A stretch of DNA of 64,000 nucleotides from Phytopseudomonas seleniipraecipitans (GCF_900102335.1 NZ_FNBM01000007.1:1-64000), one strand, 5' to 3'; counted from the stretch's first letter, positions 26,514 to 38,155 are shown. Notes: generated by a model not told the origin, from the sequence alone. Numbers and translations: made by a program.

Positions 26514-26788
26514 GCGCCTTGCGAAAGGCGCCAATGTCCGTTGGAAGCTGTTTTCAAAGCGTCACGAGCACAGTCGATCCTGCAGGTCGATGTTGGCATG
26601 GTCATCCCCCGGCCATGCCAGCCCCTCATCAGACCCGTCCTGCCGGCGTAAAACTTTGAAAGCAGCTTCCGGATGGAAGCATTGAAACCATCGCGCACAG
26701 CCCATGAGGCTGAGCTGCGGATGTGTTTGATGCATTCCTGCATGCGTCCCGGACACCCTATTTGGGACCAATGATGAGGGTAATAACT
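26514..26788 (+). ncRNA. Structured untranslated leader of acnB
   Basis: Hairpin 1 (26514-26531) has a 7-bp stem capped by GCGA, a GNRA tetraloop, exactly at the predicted transcript start. A 17-bp helix with a single G-U pair joins 26543-26559 (GGAAGCTGTTTTCAAAG) to 26654-26670 and closes a 94-base domain. Inside it are a small hairpin (26574-26590) and a 10-bp hairpin (26592-26622). Further hairpins lie at 26698-26712, 26730-26743 and 26746-26768, the last just before the GAGGG ribosome site (26776-26780). No frame inside shows codon bias. It could be a cis-regulator or a processed small RNA. I know no named motif that it matches. Confidence 0.6.
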
Positions 26789-29398
26789 GTGCTTGAAGCC
26801 TACCGCAAACACGTAGCAGAGCGTGCCGCCCAGGGTATCGTGCCCCAGCCGCTAAACGCCGAACAAACCGCCGGTCTCGTCGACCTGCTGAAGAATCCGC
26901 CGGCCGGCGAAGAAGAATTCCTCCTCGACCTGATCACCAACCGCGTGCCGCCAGGCGTCGACGAAGCGGCCTATGTAAAAGCCGGTTTCCTCTCCGCTGT
27001 CGCCAAAGGCGAAGCCACCTCCCCGCTGCTCGACAAGAAGCGTGCGACCGAACTGCTCGGCACCATGCAGGGCGGCTATAACATCGCCACCCTGGTCGAG
27101 TTGCTCGATGACAGCGAATTGGCCGCCATCGCCGCTGAACAGCTCAAGCACACCCTGCTGATGTTCGACGCGTTCCACGACGTTGCCGAAAAAGCCAAAG
27201 CGGGCAATGCCCACGCCCAAGGCGTGCTGCAGTCCTGGGCTGACGGCGAGTGGTTCAAAAAGCGCCCTACTCTGGCCGACAAGATCAGCCTGCGCGTCTT
27301 CAAGGTAACCGGCGAAACCAACACCGACGACCTGTCGCCCGCTCCAGATGCCTGGTCGCGCCCGGACATCCCGTTGCACGCCCTGGCCATGCTGAAAATG
27401 GCCCGCGAAGGCATCGTGCCTGACGTGCAAGGCTCCATCGGCCCGATGAAGCAGATCGCCCAGATGTATGGCGACGGTTTCCCGGTTGCCTACGTCGGTG
27501 ACGTGGTCGGTACCGGTTCTTCGCGTAAATCCGCCACCAACTCGGTGCTGTGGTTCTTCGGCGACGACATTCCGTTTGTTCCGAACAAGCGTGCTGGCGG
27601 CTTCTGCTTCGGCACCAAGATCGCACCGATCTTCTACAACACCATGGAAGATGCTGGCGCCCTGCCGATCGAGTTTGACGTCTCGAACATCAACATGGGC
27701 GACGTGATCGACCTTTACCCGCACCAGGGCAAGGTCTGCAAGCACGATAGCGACGAAGTGATCACCACGTTCGAACTGAAGACTCCGGTACTGCTCGACG
27801 AAGTTCGTGCTGGCGGCCGTATTCCGCTGATCGTCGGCCGCGGCCTGACCGAGAAGGCGCGTGCTGAGCTGGGCCTGGGCCCAACCGACCTGTTCAAACT
27901 GCCGGAAGCACCGGTCGACACTGGCAAGGGCTTCACCCTGGCCCAGAAGATGGTCGGCAAGGCGTGCGGTCTGCCGGAAGGCAAAGGCGTCCGTCCGGGC
28001 ACCTATTGCGAACCGAAGATGACCACCGTCGGCTCCCAGGACACCACTGGCCCGATGACCCGCGACGAGCTGAAAGACCTGGCGTGCCTGGGCTTCTCCG
28101 CCGACCTGGTGATGCAGTCCTTCTGCCACACCGCCGCCTATCCGAAGCCGATCGACGTCACCACCCACCACACCCTGCCGGATTTCATCCGCACCCGTGG
28201 CGGCGTGTCGCTGCGTCCTGGCGACGGCATCATCCACAGCTGGCTGAACCGCATGCTGCTGCCGGATACCGTTGGTACCGGTGGTGACTCGCATACCCGC
28301 TTCCCGATCGGCATCTCCTTCCCGGCCGGCTCCGGCCTGGTTGCCTTCGCCGCTGCCACCGGCGTTATGCCGCTGGACATGCCGGAGTCGGTTCTGGTGC
28401 GCTTCAAGGGCAAGCTGAACCCAGGCATCACCCTGCGTGACCTGGTACACGCCATCCCTTACTACGGCATCCAGAAAGGTCTGCTGACCGTCGAGAAGAA
28501 AGGCAAGATCAACGCCTTCTCGGGCCGCATCCTGGAAATCGAAGGTCTGGACGAGCTGACCGTCGAGCAGGCGTTCGAGCTGTCCGACGCCTCGGCAGAG
28601 CGTTCCGCTGCAGGTTGCACCATCAAGCTGCCGGAAAAGGCCATTGCCGAGTACCTGACCTCGAACATCACCCTGCTGCGCTGGATGATCAGCGAAGGCT
28701 ACGGCGATGCGCGCACCATGGAACGTCGTGCTCAGGCGATGGAAGCCTGGTTGGCCCAGCCGGACCTGCTGTCCGCCGACGCCGATGCCGAATACGCCGA
28801 AATCATCGAAATCGACCTGGCCGATATCAAGGAGCCGGTGCTCTGCGCGCCTAACGATCCGGACGACGCGCGTCTGCTGTCGACCGTTCAGGGCGAGAAG
28901 ATCGATGAAGTGTTCATCGGTTCGTGCATGACCAACATCGGTCACTTCCGCGCGGCCGGTAAGCTGCTGGAGCAAGTCAAAGGCCAGCTGCCGACCCGCC
29001 TGTGGCTGTCGCCGCCGACCAAGATGGACGCTCACCAGCTGACCGAAGAAGGCTACTACGGCATCTACGGCAAGGCCGGCGCGCGCATGGAAATGCCGGG
29101 CTGCTCGCTGTGCATGGGTAACCAGGCACGCGTCGAGCCGAATTCGACCGTGGTGTCGACCTCGACCCGTAACTTCCCGAACCGCCTGGGTGATGGTGCC
29201 AACGTGTACCTGGCTTCTGCCGAGCTGGCCGCTGTCGCGTCCATCCTGGGCAAGCTGCCGACCGTCGAGGAGTACATGGAGTACGCGAAGAACATCGACA
29301 GCATGGCTGCCGACGTTTACCGATACCTGAGCTTCGACCAGATCGCCGAGTTCCGCGAGGCTGCGGCCAACGCGAACATCCCGGTGGTTCAGGCTTAA
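26789..29398 (+). CDS. acnB: Aconitate hydratase B
   Basis: The 869-residue enzyme interconverts citrate and isocitrate and, in many bacteria, also 2-methylisocitrate. The start is a GTG at 26789 ([17 protein letters not shown]), matching E. coli AcnB, with GAGGG eight bases upstream. The N-terminal HEAT-like domain ([20 protein letters not shown]) is specific to AcnB. Cluster cysteines appear in [15 protein letters not shown] and [15 protein letters not shown]. In related pseudomonads acnB is repressed by the iron-responsive PrrF small RNAs (established knowledge). Codon use is highly biased, as expected for an abundant protein. Confidence 0.97.
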   Translation: MLEAYRKHVAERAAQGIVPQPLNAEQTAGLVDLLKNPPAGEEEFLLDLITNRVPPGVDEAAYVKAGFLSAVAKGEATSPLLDKKRATELLGTMQGGYNIATLVELLDDSELAAIAAEQLKHTLLMFDAFHDVAEKAKAGNAHAQGVLQSWADGEWFKKRPTLADKISLRVFKVTGETNTDDLSPAPDAWSRPDIPLHALAMLKMAREGIVPDVQGSIGPMKQIAQMYGDGFPVAYVGDVVGTGSSRKSATNSVLWFFGDDIPFVPNKRAGGFCFGTKIAPIFYNTMEDAGALPIEFDVSNINMGDVIDLYPHQGKVCKHDSDEVITTFELKTPVLLDEVRAGGRIPLIVGRGLTEKARAELGLGPTDLFKLPEAPVDTGKGFTLAQKMVGKACGLPEGKGVRPGTYCEPKMTTVGSQDTTGPMTRDELKDLACLGFSADLVMQSFCHTAAYPKPIDVTTHHTLPDFIRTRGGVSLRPGDGIIHSWLNRMLLPDTVGTGGDSHTRFPIGISFPAGSGLVAFAAATGVMPLDMPESVLVRFKGKLNPGITLRDLVHAIPYYGIQKGLLTVEKKGKINAFSGRILEIEGLDELTVEQAFELSDASAERSAAGCTIKLPEKAIAEYLTSNITLLRWMISEGYGDARTMERRAQAMEAWLAQPDLLSADADAEYAEIIEIDLADIKEPVLCAPNDPDDARLLSTVQGEKIDEVFIGSCMTNIGHFRAAGKLLEQVKGQLPTRLWLSPPTKMDAHQLTEEGYYGIYGKAGARMEMPGCSLCMGNQARVEPNSTVVSTSTRNFPNRLGDGANVYLASAELAAVASILGKLPTVEEYMEYAKNIDSMAADVYRYLSFDQIAEFREAAANANIPVVQA

Positions 29399-29414
29399 GG
29401 CTTCACCCGCGTTA

Positions 29415-29442
29415 AAAAAACCCCGCTTCGGCGGGGTTTTTT
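29415..29442 (+). terminator. Terminator of acnB
   Basis: AAAAACCCCGC, loop TTCG, GCGGGGTTTTTT. This is a textbook stem with a UUCG tetraloop, 16 bp past the acnB stop. Confidence 0.95.
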
Positions 29443-29486
29443 ATTGCCTGGCGGATGTTCATTGCACCGACAATCGCTTTCTTCGC

Positions 29487-30650
29487 TTACCGATCATCCT
29501 TCAGTACTTGCTGCAACAGCCTGAAGGCCGCACCTACACGAGGTTCCAACGGCACGTTGCGGTTGGCCAGCAGGACCAGGCCAATCTCTTCATCGGGAAG
29601 GAAGGCGACATAACCACCAAAGCCATTGGTCGAGCCGGTCTTGCTGAAGAGTACGCCCTGCTCGGAGATCTCTCTGCTGCTCAAGCGGCTGGCCGGCTGA
29701 CTTTCGAGGGCCAAGGCCGGTGCGTTGCCGGCTAACAGCCGCTCGCGGGAAACCGGCCAGGGATAGCGTTCCCAGATCATCGCCTGGGTGAACTCGGATG
29801 TTCGAGTGACGCCCTGATGCGTCGCTTGTATCGCGGCGGAAAGCTGTTCAGGCACCGCGACGGCGCCCAGGTTGATATCGATGAAGCGCAGCATGTCGCC
29901 AATGTTCGACTTCAAGCCGTAGGCTTCGGCATCGAGCATGCCCGGGTTGACCCGGATTGCTGCGTTGGTCTCACGCGCATAGCCATAGGCATAGTGCTTC
30001 ATCTGCGGAGCAGGCACGTCGACGTAAGTATGCTGAAGCGCCAGTGGCTGCAGCACGTTGTCGTCAAGTGCCTGGGCATAGGGCTGCCCGAATGCCTGGG
30101 CCGAGATCCGCCCAAGCATGCCGATACTGACGTTGGAGTAAGCGCGCTCATGGCCACGGCCGGCCACCGGCTGCCATTGTTTCAGCCAGACCATCAGGCT
30201 GGCGTCGTCTTTGGCCACATCCGGCGGCTGCAATGGCAGGCCGCTGCTGTGGTGGGTGGCCAGGTCCATGAGGCTCAACGCGCCGAAGGGACGCTTACCC
30301 AGTTCGGGGATGTGCTTCGCCACCGGGTCATCGAGCGACAACAGCGAACGCTGCTGCGCGAGTGCCGCCAGGGTAACGTTGAAGGTCTTGCTCAGCGAAC
30401 CCACCTCGAACAACGTGTCGGAGTCGACCGCGATGGCTGCTGCCCGGTCCGCCATACCCTGGGTGTACACATAATGCTTGCCCTGCCAGGTCACGCCGAC
30501 AGCCAGACCCGGAACGTCGTACTTTTCCATCAGTGGCTTGAACACCTCAGCAGCACGGGCCTGAAACGCCTGCTCGGACATGGCAACGGCAGGCAGCGAC
30601 AGGGCCAGGCTGGCGGTGAGCAGGCCCGTGGCGATATATCGGTGATTCAT
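29487..30650 (-). CDS. ampC: Class C beta-lactamase (AmpC type)
   Basis: The 387-residue precursor has a signal peptide (cleavage near AVA-MSEQ). All class C motifs are present: the active-site S85-L-S-K88 in EVGSLSKTF, Y171-S-N173 in ERAYSNVSIG and K337-T-G339 in LFSKTGSTNGFG. The length and the C-terminal LANRNVPLEPRV fit chromosomal Pseudomonas cephalosporinases. It acts in the periplasm on beta-lactams. No ampR gene is adjacent; the divergent neighbour is alaC. Classical AmpR-linked induction therefore cannot be inferred from this locus. Confidence 0.93.
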   Translation of the reverse strand: MNHRYIATGLLTASLALSLPAVAMSEQAFQARAAEVFKPLMEKYDVPGLAVGVTWQGKHYVYTQGMADRAAAIAVDSDTLFEVGSLSKTFNVTLAALAQQRSLLSLDDPVAKHIPELGKRPFGALSLMDLATHHSSGLPLQPPDVAKDDASLMVWLKQWQPVAGRGHERAYSNVSIGMLGRISAQAFGQPYAQALDDNVLQPLALQHTYVDVPAPQMKHYAYGYARETNAAIRVNPGMLDAEAYGLKSNIGDMLRFIDINLGAVAVPEQLSAAIQATHQGVTRTSEFTQAMIWERYPWPVSRERLLAGNAPALALESQPASRLSSREISEQGVLFSKTGSTNGFGGYVAFLPDEEIGLVLLANRNVPLEPRVGAAFRLLQQVLKDDR

Positions 30651-30895
30651 CTCGATGACGGCTCTCTGTTTATTGTGATGTGACGCCGATTCGCGTGCCC
30701 GAGGGTCAGCATCGGTGTTCGAGTTGTGGTCAAGAATATCGTTTCATGCCGGCCACGAGCGACTGTGCAGCACGCGAGATTGTTTCTGCTGGGGCTCTCG
30801 ACAAAGCCTTCCACTGAGATTATTGTCCGGCCAGGCCACCGCAGTGGCCTACGTCGCTCGGACGGTTCCGGGCGCTTACGTTGTTCGAGGAAAGC

Positions 30896-32140
30896 ATGGC
30901 TGACCAAGCTCCGCGCCGCTTTGCGCGCATCGATCGTCTCCCCCCTTACGTTTTCAACATCACCGCTGAATTGAAGATGGCCGCTCGCCGCCGTGGCGAG
31001 GACATCATCGACCTGAGCATGGGCAACCCCGATGGCGCGACGCCGCCGCATATCGTGGAAAAGCTGGTGCAGGTCGCTCAGCGTGAAGACACCCATGGCT
31101 ACTCCACCTCCCGTGGTATCCCGCGCCTGCGCCGGGCGATCTCGCGCTGGTACCAGGATCGCTATCAGGTCGACATCGACCCGGAAAGCGAAGCCATCGT
31201 CACTATCGGTTCCAAGGAAGGCCTGGCGCATCTGATGCTGGCCACCCTGGATCATGGCGATACCGTGCTGGTGCCCAACCCCAGCTACCCGATTCATATC
31301 TACGGTGCAGTGATCGCCGGCGCCCAGGTGCGTTCGGTGCCGCTGGTGCCTGGGGTGGACTTCTTCATCGAGCTGGAGCGGGCGATCCGCGAGAGCATTC
31401 CCAAGCCGAAGATGATGATTCTGGGCTTCCCGTCCAACCCCACCGCGCAGTGCGTGGAGCTGGATTTCTTCGAGCGCGTGGTGGCCCTGGCCAAGCAGTA
31501 CAACGTACTGGTTATCCATGACCTGGCCTACGCCGACATCGTCTATGACGGCTGGAAAGCCCCGTCGATCATGCAGGTACCGGGCGCCAAGGACATCGCC
31601 GTGGAGTTCTTCACCCTGTCTAAGAGCTACAACATGGCCGGCTGGCGAATCGGCTTCATGGTCGGCAACCCGGAGCTGGTCAACGCCCTGGGAAGGATCA
31701 AGAGCTATCACGACTACGGCACCTTCACCCCGCTGCAGGTGGCGGCCATCGCGGCGCTGGAAGGCGACCAGCAGTGCGTGCGCGACATCGCCGAGCAGTA
31801 CCGCCAGCGCCGCAACGTACTGGTCAAGGGCCTGCACGAGCTGGGCTGGATGGTCGAGAACCCCAAGGCTTCGATGTACGTGTGGGCGAAGATCCCCGAC
31901 GCCTACGCGCACCTCGGTTCCCTGGAATTCGCCAAGAAGCAGCTCGCCGAAGCCAAGGTCTGCGTGTCGCCGGGCATCGGCTTCGGTGATTACGGTGACG
32001 ACCACGTGCGCTTCGCGCTGATCGAAAACCAGGACCGTATCCGCCAGGCCGTGCGTGGCATAAAGGCCATGTTCCGGGCCGACGGATTGATCGAGGCGAC
32101 CCCCGCCAAGGCCCCGCGCAAGGCAGCCGACGCGCCCTGA
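30896..32140 (+). CDS. alaC: Alanine-forming aminotransferase AlaC
   Basis: The 414-residue PLP-dependent class I aminotransferase closely follows E. coli AlaC, which makes alanine from pyruvate and glutamate. Features are [16 protein letters not shown], the substrate loop [16 protein letters not shown], the PLP-anchoring D and Y in [15 protein letters not shown] and the Schiff-base lysine in [15 protein letters not shown]. The ATG at 30896 has CGAGGA upstream. A GGCCAC/GTGGCC hairpin sits about 50 bp before the start. The C-terminal tail is proline- and alanine-rich. Confidence 0.92.
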   Translation: MADQAPRRFARIDRLPPYVFNITAELKMAARRRGEDIIDLSMGNPDGATPPHIVEKLVQVAQREDTHGYSTSRGIPRLRRAISRWYQDRYQVDIDPESEAIVTIGSKEGLAHLMLATLDHGDTVLVPNPSYPIHIYGAVIAGAQVRSVPLVPGVDFFIELERAIRESIPKPKMMILGFPSNPTAQCVELDFFERVVALAKQYNVLVIHDLAYADIVYDGWKAPSIMQVPGAKDIAVEFFTLSKSYNMAGWRIGFMVGNPELVNALGRIKSYHDYGTFTPLQVAAIAALEGDQQCVRDIAEQYRQRRNVLVKGLHELGWMVENPKASMYVWAKIPDAYAHLGSLEFAKKQLAEAKVCVSPGIGFGDYGDDHVRFALIENQDRIRQAVRGIKAMFRADGLIEATPAKAPRKAADAP

Positions 32141-32224
32141 ATGAGCGGGCGTGGCACGCGTTTGCGCGCCACGCCCCGTCCCGACGAACATCTGGTTTAT
32201 GATCCGCGCTCTGCATCCGTCACG

Positions 32225-33646
32225 ATGAGCGCCATGAACGACCTCGGCAATTACCCCTACGTCCGCCAACTGGCCATCCAGTCGCTGTTCGAGATTTTCG
32301 AGCAATCCAGCGAAGGCACCATCATCGTCGACCGTGATGCGCGCATCGTGTGGATCAACGAGCGTTACGCCCAGCGTTTTGGCCTCGGGCATGCCAGCGA
32401 AGCCATCGGCAGACCCTGCGAAAGCGTGATTCCCGGCAGCCTGCTGCGTGACGTTGTGAAAAGCGGCCGGCCGATCCTGCTGGACATGATGGACACCCCC
32501 CGCGAGCCTCTGGTGGTCATGCGCCTGCCCATCCAGGACGATGCTGGCCAGGTGATTGGCGCCATTGGCTTCGCGCTGTTCGACGAGTTGCAGTCGCTGT
32601 CGCCGCTACTGGCCCGCTACCAGGCGATGCAGCAGGAACTGGCCTCGACGCGCTCGCAACTCAAGTCCCGTCAGGCCAAGTACAGCTTCGCCCATTTCAT
32701 CGGCACCAGCGCCCGCAGCCTGGAGGTCAAACGTCTGGCCCGGCGCAGCGCCACCAGCGACTCGGCGGTGTTGCTGCTGGGCGAGACCGGCACCGGCAAG
32801 GAGTTGCTGGCCCATGCCATTCACAATGCGTCGCCACGGGCCAGCAAACCCTTCGTCAGCCTGAACACCGCGGCTATTCCCGAGACGCTGCTCGAAGCGG
32901 AGTTCTTCGGCACCGCGCCGGGCGCATTTACCGGTGCCGACCGTAAGGGGCGCGCCGGCAAGTTGCAGATCGCCCACGGTGGCACGTTGTTTCTCGACGA
33001 AATCGGCGACATGCCATTGCCGCTGCAGAGCAAGCTGCTGCGAGTGCTGCAGGAGAAAGAGTTCGAGCCGGTGGGCTCCAACGAGGTGCTGCGCAGCGAT
33101 ATACGGCTTATCGCCGCCACCTCCATAGACCTGGAGGCAGCGGTGCGCAAAGGCGCCTTCCGCGCCGACCTGTATTACCGCCTCAACGTGCTGACCATCG
33201 CCGTACCACCATTGCGCGAACGTTTGGAGGATCTGCCGGCGCTCTGCGAAGCGATCTTCGATGCACTGCAGGGGCGCCACGAACTGCACCCCGATGCCAT
33301 GGCGCTGCTCGCTCGGCATGCCTGGCCCGGCAACGTCCGCGAGCTGCACAATGTGCTGGAGCGCGCCTGCCTGCTCAGCGATGAAATATTGCTCGACCGC
33401 GCTGCGGTAGCGGCGGCAATCGGTACGCTGCAGGCATTACCTGAAACAGACACGACGGCCGCAGATGAGGGTCAGATCGAAGACTTTCACCAGGCACGTG
33501 CGCAGTTCGAGCGGGAGCTGATCCGCAAGGCATTGGCCACCACCGCAGGCGATGTGCCTCAGGCGGCGAAACGCCTGGGGCTGGGCCGCTCCACCCTGTA
33601 TCGGAAGATGCTCGAACTTGGCCTCTCGTCCTTATTTCGGGACTAA
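32225..33646 (+). CDS. hbcR: Sigma-54-dependent activator of 3-hydroxybutyrate catabolism (HbcR-like)
   Basis: The 473-residue protein has an N-terminal PAS domain (about 15-120, FEQSSEGTIIVDRDARIVWI), a central AAA+ domain (Walker A GETGTGKE, sigma-54 contact loop GAFTGA, Walker B GGTLFLDEIGDM) and a C-terminal Fis-type helix-turn-helix (AAKRLGLGRSTLYRKM). The gene order activator, GntP permease, 3-hydroxybutyrate dehydrogenase matches P. aeruginosa PA2005-PA2003, where HbcR controls 3-hydroxybutyrate use with RpoN. The ATG at 32225 or the one at 32234 is likely; the open frame extends to 32141 without a ribosome site. Confidence 0.88.
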   Translation: MSAMNDLGNYPYVRQLAIQSLFEIFEQSSEGTIIVDRDARIVWINERYAQRFGLGHASEAIGRPCESVIPGSLLRDVVKSGRPILLDMMDTPREPLVVMRLPIQDDAGQVIGAIGFALFDELQSLSPLLARYQAMQQELASTRSQLKSRQAKYSFAHFIGTSARSLEVKRLARRSATSDSAVLLLGETGTGKELLAHAIHNASPRASKPFVSLNTAAIPETLLEAEFFGTAPGAFTGADRKGRAGKLQIAHGGTLFLDEIGDMPLPLQSKLLRVLQEKEFEPVGSNEVLRSDIRLIAATSIDLEAAVRKGAFRADLYYRLNVLTIAVPPLRERLEDLPALCEAIFDALQGRHELHPDAMALLARHAWPGNVRELHNVLERACLLSDEILLDRAAVAAAIGTLQALPETDTTAADEGQIEDFHQARAQFERELIRKALATTAGDVPQAAKRLGLGRSTLYRKMLELGLSSLFRD

Positions 33647-33719
33647 TCCCATTTCAGGGACAACGCCATGCAGCGCGCCTGGCAAGCGCCAGGCGTTGCG
33701 TTCGTCCCTTAAACGGGAC
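33628..33719 (+). promoter_or_regulatory. Three 16-bp palindromic sites, candidate HbcR enhancers
   Basis: GTCCTTATTTCGGGAC (33628-33643), ATCCCATTTCAGGGAC (33646-33661) and GTCCCTTAAACGGGAC (33704-33719) share the pattern RTCCY-N6-GGGAC. The first overlaps the end of the hbcR coding region. They lie about 65-155 bp upstream of the -24 element, the usual range for sigma-54 enhancers. A perfect 8-bp hairpin (33677-33696) sits between the second and third. Confidence 0.7.
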
Positions 33720-33781
33720 AAAAACCACGCAGCGGCATGAGATTAAAAATAAAGTTCTTATAATTCATAGGCTTATAAATC

Positions 33782-33798
33782 TGGCATAAAACTCGCTA
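33782..33798 (+). promoter_or_regulatory. Sigma-54 promoter of the 3-hydroxybutyrate operon
   Basis: TGGCATAAAACTCGCTA has GG and GC at the exact 10-base spacing required for -24/-12 elements and fits TGGCAY-N-NNNN-TYGCW. Together with the palindromes and an adjacent sigma-54 activator gene this is a convincing RpoN promoter. Confidence 0.8.
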
Positions 33799-33827
33799 TG
33801 TGTCAGTCGCGGGCCCACCCGCCGCCG

Positions 33828-33843
33828 ACAACAAAAACAAAAG
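33828..33843 (+). promoter_or_regulatory. A-rich leader motif, possible Hfq/Crc binding site
   Basis: ACAACAAAAACAAAAG contains overlapping AANAANAA motifs of the type bound by Hfq and Crc for catabolite repression in pseudomonads. It lies near the 5' end of the predicted transcript, about 85 bp before the permease start, which is farther than usual. Confidence 0.4.
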
Positions 33844-33924
33844 CGCCCACAGCGCCTGTGCGAGTTAATCCGAAGGCCACGGCAGCCTCTCGATTCGCCG
33901 TGCTGCAGGGTCAGGAGATCGTCG

Positions 33925-35316
33925 ATGAGTGTCATCATCGCCCTCGCTGCACTGGCTCTACTGATGCTCGCCGCCTACCGTGGCTACAGCGTCATCCTCT
34001 TCGCTCCCATCGCCGCCCTCGGTGCGGTGCTGCTCACCGACCCCAGCGCCGTGGCGCCCGCCTTCACCGGGGTGTTCATGGAAAAGATGGTGGGCTTCAT
34101 CAAGCTGTATTTTCCGGTGTTCCTGCTCGGTGCCGTATTCGGCAAACTGATCGAGCTGTCCGGGTTCTCGCGTTCCATCGTGGCGGCCGCCATCCGCGTA
34201 TTCGGCACCGGCCAGGCGATGCTGGTGATCGTGCTGGTCTGCGCCCTGCTCACCTACGGCGGCGTATCGCTGTTCGTGGTGGTGTTCGCGGTCTACCCGT
34301 TCGCGGCCGAGATGTTCCGCCAGAGCAACATTCCCAAGCGACTGATTCCGGCGACCATCGCCCTCGGCGCGTTCAGCTTCACCATGGACGCACTGCCCGG
34401 CACGCCGCAAATCCAGAACATCATCCCCACCACCTTCTTCAACACCACCGCCTGGGCCGCGCCCTGGCTGGGGCTGATCGGCAGCCTGTTCGTGCTCGGT
34501 GTCGGCATGCTTTATCTGCGCCGGCAGTTGGGCAAAGCGCTGCGGGCTGGCGAGGGTTATGGCACCGAACTGCGTAACGAGCCGGAAACCCCGGACGACA
34601 TCAAGCTGCCCAGCCCCTTGCTGGCCGTAGCGCCGCTGATTCTGGTAGGCGTGGCAAATCTGCTGTTCACCCACTGGATTCCCGAGTTCTACGGCAAGAC
34701 CCACAGCCTGCAATTAGCCGGCATGGCGGCGCCACTGCAGACCGACGTCAGCAAACTGACCGCCATTTGGGCAGTGCAGGCTGCCCTGCTGCTAGGGATT
34801 CTGTTGGTACTAATTAGCGCCTTCGGGGTCATTCGCGAAAAGCTCGCCGAGGGCACCAAGGCAGCGGTCGGTGGCTCGCTGCTGGCGGCGATGAATACCG
34901 CGTCGGAATACGGTTTCGGGGCGGTGATCGCGTCGCTGCCAGGCTTCCTGATCCTCGCGGATGCGCTCAAGGGCATCCCCAATCCGCTGGTCAACGAGGC
35001 CGTGACCGTCACTCTGCTCGCCGGCATCACCGGCTCGGCGTCGGGTGGTATGAGCATCGCGCTGGCGGCTATGTCCGACAGTTTCATCGCCGCCGCCAAC
35101 GCCGCCAATATCCCGCTGGAAGTCATGCACCGCGTCGCCTCCATGGCCAGCGGCGGCATGGACACCCTGCCCCACAACGGCGCGGTGATCACCCTGCTGG
35201 CCGTGACCGGGCTGACGCACCGCGAAGCCTACAAGGACATTTTCGGCATCACCATTATCAAGACCGTCGCGGTGTTTTTCGTCATCGGCGTCTTTTACAC
35301 CACCGGCATCGTTTAG
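33925..35316 (+). CDS. GntP-family permease, probable 3-hydroxybutyrate transporter
   Basis: The 463-residue inner membrane protein has about 12 membrane segments. GntP-family signatures are YGGVSLFVVVFAVYPFAAEM, then FTMDALPGTPQIQNIIPTTF and ITGSASGGMSIALAAMSDSF. Family members carry gluconate or other hydroxy acids by proton symport. Its place between hbcR and bdhA, as PA2004 in P. aeruginosa, points to 3-hydroxybutyrate. AGGAG lies nine bases before the ATG. It is the first gene after the sigma-54 promoter. Confidence 0.88.
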   Translation: MSVIIALAALALLMLAAYRGYSVILFAPIAALGAVLLTDPSAVAPAFTGVFMEKMVGFIKLYFPVFLLGAVFGKLIELSGFSRSIVAAAIRVFGTGQAMLVIVLVCALLTYGGVSLFVVVFAVYPFAAEMFRQSNIPKRLIPATIALGAFSFTMDALPGTPQIQNIIPTTFFNTTAWAAPWLGLIGSLFVLGVGMLYLRRQLGKALRAGEGYGTELRNEPETPDDIKLPSPLLAVAPLILVGVANLLFTHWIPEFYGKTHSLQLAGMAAPLQTDVSKLTAIWAVQAALLLGILLVLISAFGVIREKLAEGTKAAVGGSLLAAMNTASEYGFGAVIASLPGFLILADALKGIPNPLVNEAVTVTLLAGITGSASGGMSIALAAMSDSFIAAANAANIPLEVMHRVASMASGGMDTLPHNGAVITLLAVTGLTHREAYKDIFGITIIKTVAVFFVIGVFYTTGIV

Positions 35317-35359
35317 TTTTCGTGACAGGTGCGCCTCGCTGCACACCCAAGGAGTTGTT

Positions 35360-36130
35360 ATGAACCTCAAAGGCAAGACCGCACTGGTCACCGGTTCCAC
35401 CAGCGGCATCGGCCTGGGCATCGCGCTGGTGCTGGCCGAAGCTGGCGCCGACCTGCTGCTCAATGGCTTCGGCGACGCCCAGGCGGCCATCGACGCGGTG
35501 GCGGTGTCTGGCGGCAAGGTGCTTCACCATCCCGCGGACATGAGCGATCCGCAGCAGATCGAAGCGATGATCGCCTACGCCGAGCGCGAGTTCGGTACCA
35601 TCGACATTCTGGTCAACAACGCCGGCATCCAGCACGTTTCGCCAGTGGAGGATTTCGCTCCGGAGCGCTGGGACGCGATCATCGCCATCAATCTGTCCTC
35701 GGCCTTTCACACCACCCGCCTGGCGTTGCCCGGCATGCGCCAGCGCAACTGGGGGCGCATCATCAATATCGCCTCGGCCCATGGCCTGGCGGCGTCGCCC
35801 GGCAAGAGCGCCTACGTGGCGGCCAAGCACGGGCTGATCGGCCTGAGCAAGTCCGTGGCGCTGGAAACCGCCACAACGGGCATCACCTGTAACGCCATCT
35901 GCCCCGGCTGGGTACTGACGCCCCTGGTGCAAGCGCAGATCGATGCCCGCGCGGCCGAAAGCGGCGACAGTGAAGCCGAACGGCTTAACCTGCTGGCTGA
36001 AAAGCAGCCGTCGCTGGAGTTCGTCACGCCCCACCAGCTCGGCGAGCTGGCCTTGTTTCTGTGCAGCGATGCAGCGGCCCAGGTACGCGGCGCGGCCTGG
36101 AACATGGATGGCGGCTGGCTGGCACAATAG
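35360..36130 (+). CDS. bdhA: 3-hydroxybutyrate dehydrogenase
   Basis: The 256-residue short-chain dehydrogenase oxidises (R)-3-hydroxybutyrate to acetoacetate with NAD+. It shows the nucleotide loop TGSTSGIGLGIA, NNAG near residue 88, the catalytic serine in INIASAHGLA and Y-x3-K in SAYVAAKHG. The C-terminal AAWNMDGGWLAQ closes the family pattern. AAGGAG precedes the ATG, 43 bp after the permease stop, so it is in the same operon. The product is activated by the ligase encoded next. Confidence 0.95.
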   Translation: MNLKGKTALVTGSTSGIGLGIALVLAEAGADLLLNGFGDAQAAIDAVAVSGGKVLHHPADMSDPQQIEAMIAYAEREFGTIDILVNNAGIQHVSPVEDFAPERWDAIIAINLSSAFHTTRLALPGMRQRNWGRIINIASAHGLAASPGKSAYVAAKHGLIGLSKSVALETATTGITCNAICPGWVLTPLVQAQIDARAAESGDSEAERLNLLAEKQPSLEFVTPHQLGELALFLCSDAAAQVRGAAWNMDGGWLAQ

Positions 36131-36190
36131 ACGCAAACCGGCAGGGCTCAACGGCCTTGCCCACGAATAAAAAAGTAGTGAGGTAACCCA

Positions 36191-38146
<1,956 letters not shown>

Positions 38147-38155
38147 AGGCCGTTA

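Noticed and set aside
26852..29035. 727-codon minus-strand frame opposite acnB
   Set aside because: Shadow of acnB; the real gene has Fe-S cysteines and a complete family alignment.
32152..32165. Sigma-54-like TGGCACGCGTTTGC upstream of hbcR
   Set aside because: The GG and GC dinucleotides are one base too close for a -24/-12 promoter, a spacing sigma-54 does not tolerate.
30647..32392. 581-codon minus-strand frame opposite alaC
   Set aside because: Shadow of alaC that also crosses the ampC-alaC promoter region.
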